Source: Prorocentrum cordatum
Lineage: Eukaryota; Sar; Dinophyceae; Prorocentrales; Prorocentraceae
DNA: 64,000 nucleotides
NCBI GenBank assembly: GCA_963575745.1
Contig: CAUYUJ010002114.1
Span: forward strand, 242,005-306,004
Direction of reading: 5' to 3'
Below, piece after piece: positions 58,227 through 64,000 of this stretch (position 1 is its first letter; each line of letters opens with the position of its first letter). The translations under genes were made by a program, and so were the position numbers. The notes under the pieces were generated by a model, which saw only the letters and a list, made by a program, of their open reading frames with translations, was not told where the DNA came from and searched no databases.

Positions 58227-58562
58227 TCATTTTTTTGCCATAGGCTGGTAGTAATCCCTTGGTCGTAGGTCCCGATAGTACGTAGCCATCCGATATAGGT
58301 ATGCCATCTGGCCTCCGTGTTGTTCGGCCTGGCTTCTGAGACTCGTCATACGAACAAGGTCTGCACGAATCTGCTGTGCAATTTTTTCCTCTCGGCTCAC
58401 TGGCGGTGATGATGGTGGCCAGGCACGCGGGCGCCCCGTTGTGTTGAGGCGTGGTTCGGTGGCGCTGCTCGACATCGAGCTGCTGGCTCCGCTGGGCTGC
58501 GGGCCTGGCGAGGGCTGGCCCGCGGGGCTCTCTCGCTCGCGGCGGGGCGAGCTGCTGGGCAT
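58227..58562 (-). CDS. Retroelement ORF4, small 111-residue protein
   Basis: It starts at ATG 58562, 20 nt after the ORF3 stop, in the same frame as ORF2. The N-terminal half is Ser/Pro/Arg-rich and probably disordered. The C-terminal half (REEKIAQQIRADLVRM and YRMATYYRDLRPRDYYQPM) is Tyr/Arg-rich and likely helical. It resembles no domain I know. It could be an independent small protein, or a C-terminal extension of ORF3 or ORF2 reached by frameshifting; no obvious slippery heptamer precedes the ORF3 stop. Confidence 0.55.
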   Translation of the reverse strand: MPSSSPRRERESPAGQPSPGPQPSGASSSMSSSATEPRLNTTGRPRAWPPSSPPVSREEKIAQQIRADLVRMTSLRSQAEQHGGQMAYLYRMATYYRDLRPRDYYQPMAKK

Positions 58563-58582
58563 TGTCTGAGGTGTGCCTTGGC

Positions 58583-59476
58583 TCACCTCCTGTTGAGCTG
58601 CGCCTCCACCGCCCTCTCCAGGCCCGTCTTCGGGCCTCCTGAGCGGCTCTTCGTGGCCCCTAGGTGCGCCAGCGCGTGGCCCAGGGCCTGCTTGAATATG
58701 TCCCCCTTGAAGCCCGCGATCTTGTCGTACTGCTCCTGCTCCAGCTTCTGGTCGTACAGCACGGCCCTGAAGCTCGGCGCCGTGTTGATCGTGTAGATGA
58801 GCTTGGCCTTGCACTGTTTGATGTCCATCTCCACGTCCTCGCCCGTCTTGTTGTATGCCTCCTGGATCTTGCACTGCAAGAAGACCTCCGTGATGAAGAT
58901 TGGTCCCCAGGGCTCGTCGAGCTGGCTCATGAATTCCTTCAGGAGCTGTCTCACGTGGAGGAGGGACGCGTCTAGTTGCTGCTCCTCCGTGTCGAGAACC
59001 GCCACGATCTCCTCGACTAGACTCGCCGCCACCTGGCCATGAGGTGGGCCGAGGCCGTGCCCTTTGCCCAGCTGCTTTACTTTCCGCCCGTACTCCCTGC
59101 CTGTCTCCATCGGCGCCTGCACCCATTCTGGCTCGAGCGGCGTCAGCCAGAACTCTCCCGTGAGGTGCAGAAAGTTGCGGATCTCGTTCGAGTTCTGGAG
59201 AGTGAGCCTCTGGAGCGATCTCAACTGGTCCCGCAGCTCCACTTGGCCTCCTCCTCCCCCACCACGGCCGCCTCCTGGGGGTCCTCGACCTCCTCCTCCT
59301 CGGCGCTGGGTGGGAGGCGGCTGCTGCGGCGTCTGCTGCGACTGCTGAGTGTCTGACGAGCCGACTCCGCCGCCGCCGAGGTGTGGGCGCTGTGCTGGTC
59401 GCTGCCCTTCGGCTGCGCCTCCTCCTCTCTTCGTGCTGGCCCTGATGCGCCAGTCGCCGTGGCCCACGTGCGACAT
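58583..59476 (-). CDS. Retroelement ORF3, 297-residue protein of unknown function
   Basis: The frame is +1 relative to ORF2 and begins at ATG 59476 (MSHVGHGDWRIR). A Gly/Gln/Pro-rich low-complexity stretch (about residues 18-75) is followed by a mainly helical region starting ELRDQLRSLQRLTLQ (about 80) and a charged C-terminus ending in EAQLNRR. The amino-acid mix (Lys, Glu, Ile, Tyr, Asn) shows this to be the coding frame here. The LRDQ-x-R-x-L-x-RLTL pattern recalls, from memory, proteins that accompany retroelements in dinoflagellate proteomes. A gag-like or nucleic-acid-binding role is a guess. Its stop is 20 nt before the ATG of ORF4. Confidence 0.7.
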   Translation of the reverse strand: MSHVGHGDWRIRASTKRGGGAAEGQRPAQRPHLGGGGVGSSDTQQSQQTPQQPPPTQRRGGGGRGPPGGGRGGGGGGQVELRDQLRSLQRLTLQNSNEIRNFLHLTGEFWLTPLEPEWVQAPMETGREYGRKVKQLGKGHGLGPPHGQVAASLVEEIVAVLDTEEQQLDASLLHVRQLLKEFMSQLDEPWGPIFITEVFLQCKIQEAYNKTGEDVEMDIKQCKAKLIYTINTAPSFRAVLYDQKLEQEQYDKIAGFKGDIFKQALGHALAHLGATKSRSGGPKTGLERAVEAQLNRR

Positions 59477-60484
59477 GTGCTCCTTCTCCCCGTGCTGCTC
59501 TGATCGACTCTGGCCCTGCTATGTGCTCACGTATGTGTGCGTGGTAGTCCTCAAGAGTTTGAGCCTCGTGGTTACAGATCTGGCAGCTAAGGGAGCTGGG
59601 GTCGGAAATGGGGTGGGACCACATCGACCTGTCTTGGTGGCATATACCGTGGCCGTGTACTGCCCTGACTGCATGGTCGACACATACCTTACGGTTAATA
59701 AATGTGCTCTTGCACCAGGGACACTGGTTGTTGACGATTACGGACGCCACCACTGGTCGGATGTTGTGGGTCTCTCGGCGATGCCCAGCTAGTGCTGCAT
59801 ATGTCGCAAAGCGCATGCCACACCTCTGCTCTGTGTCGTTTTCGCCCTTCGTCGTATGATCGCACCAATATGGTTTTAGTGTATCCTCCTCCCTGCCCTC
59901 CTCCCCCTGTATCGTCGCATCTCGTGTCGTGAGCACATCCCAATTTCGCTCGTAACTGTACAGTATTGATGGGTCTGTTTGTAACCAGTTTTTTTGTTCC
60001 GTACTCCCCTGTTCGAATATAGCGAGGTCGGATTCCCTGTCTGCGTACCATCCCATGCTCTCGTCCACTGTTGCTATCACATGCATGTCGGCTGCAAACT
60101 GCTGTGCCCACGGGGTGGAGGTGGGCCCCGCAAATCCCTGCCCCTCAAGTCGACGTATGCCCTGAGCTGCGTCTAGTCTGGATGTTCCGAACACCGCTGC
60201 TATGACTGCTCCGTGCTCCCAAGGGTGCCTTGACCAATTCTGATACCACCGTAGGCGTCGCACCAGCAAAGAGACGGATGTGCGCTCAAGTCCCCAGTAT
60301 CTGAACACCTGTCGCAAGTTGTTGCACCTCACTGTCCCATCTGCTCTGGTCCACGACATTGCTCCTCCCGCTAGCGTCCGTAGGTACTTGCCTAGTACGC
60401 TGTCGATAGCTGTGGCGTGGGCATCTGTCAGAACTAGCGCTGGCAAACCGCTAAGGGCCGCACCTACCACGAATGTCATGAACA

Positions 60485-63998
<3,514 letters not shown>

Positions 63999-64000
63999 AC

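Overview
The window looks like nuclear DNA of a dinoflagellate. Four things support this. A degenerate copy of the dinoflagellate spliced leader lies just upstream of an intronless gene. A conserved helicase gene is cut into tiny exons whose donor sites are GC or GA and whose acceptors are mostly AG|G. The DNA is GC-rich and packed with microsatellites, satellites and fold-back elements. All convincing coding sequence is on the minus strand, as in a unidirectional gene cluster. Genus cannot be told from the sequence; a Prorocentrum- or Polarella-like genome is a guess.

Right part (about 32-64 kb): four exons of a DHX15/PRP43-type DEAH-box helicase (helicase motif VI through the start of the C-terminal helical domain) lie at 63801-63875, 47931-47988, 39592-39671 and 31960-32127. 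They are phase compatible and give 127 codons over 32 kb. The 5' half of the gene is beyond the right edge; the 3' exons were not found. Intron 1 of the visible part holds a large, apparently intact non-LTR retroelement (56669-63460) in sense orientation. It has an endonuclease/G-patch-like/reverse-transcriptase ORF, a textbook -1 slippery heptamer A_AAA_AAC joining it to a zinc-finger extension, and three further ORFs. Intron 3 holds a 5'-truncated retroelement of another kind with an RNase H domain.

Middle (25-27 kb): an intronless malonyl-CoA:ACP transacylase (fabD-type) gene follows the spliced-leader relic, so it is probably a retroposed mRNA copy. Left part (1-25 kb): a candidate two-exon gene for a plastid-targeted protein (7107-7830) and a frame-broken multi-pass membrane protein (10834-11552). 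The rest is repeats.

The non-coding DNA contains several short families with terminal inverted repeats: family A (4 copies), B (2), C (3), D (2), plus single or tandem hairpin elements. It also has a 24-bp-arm palindrome, two satellite families (about 62-65 bp at two loci, about 102 bp at one), and a purine/C-rich dispersed family (E) with many copies. Most long open frames in the window are artefacts of GGA/TCC, CACG and CATA microsatellites and were left out.
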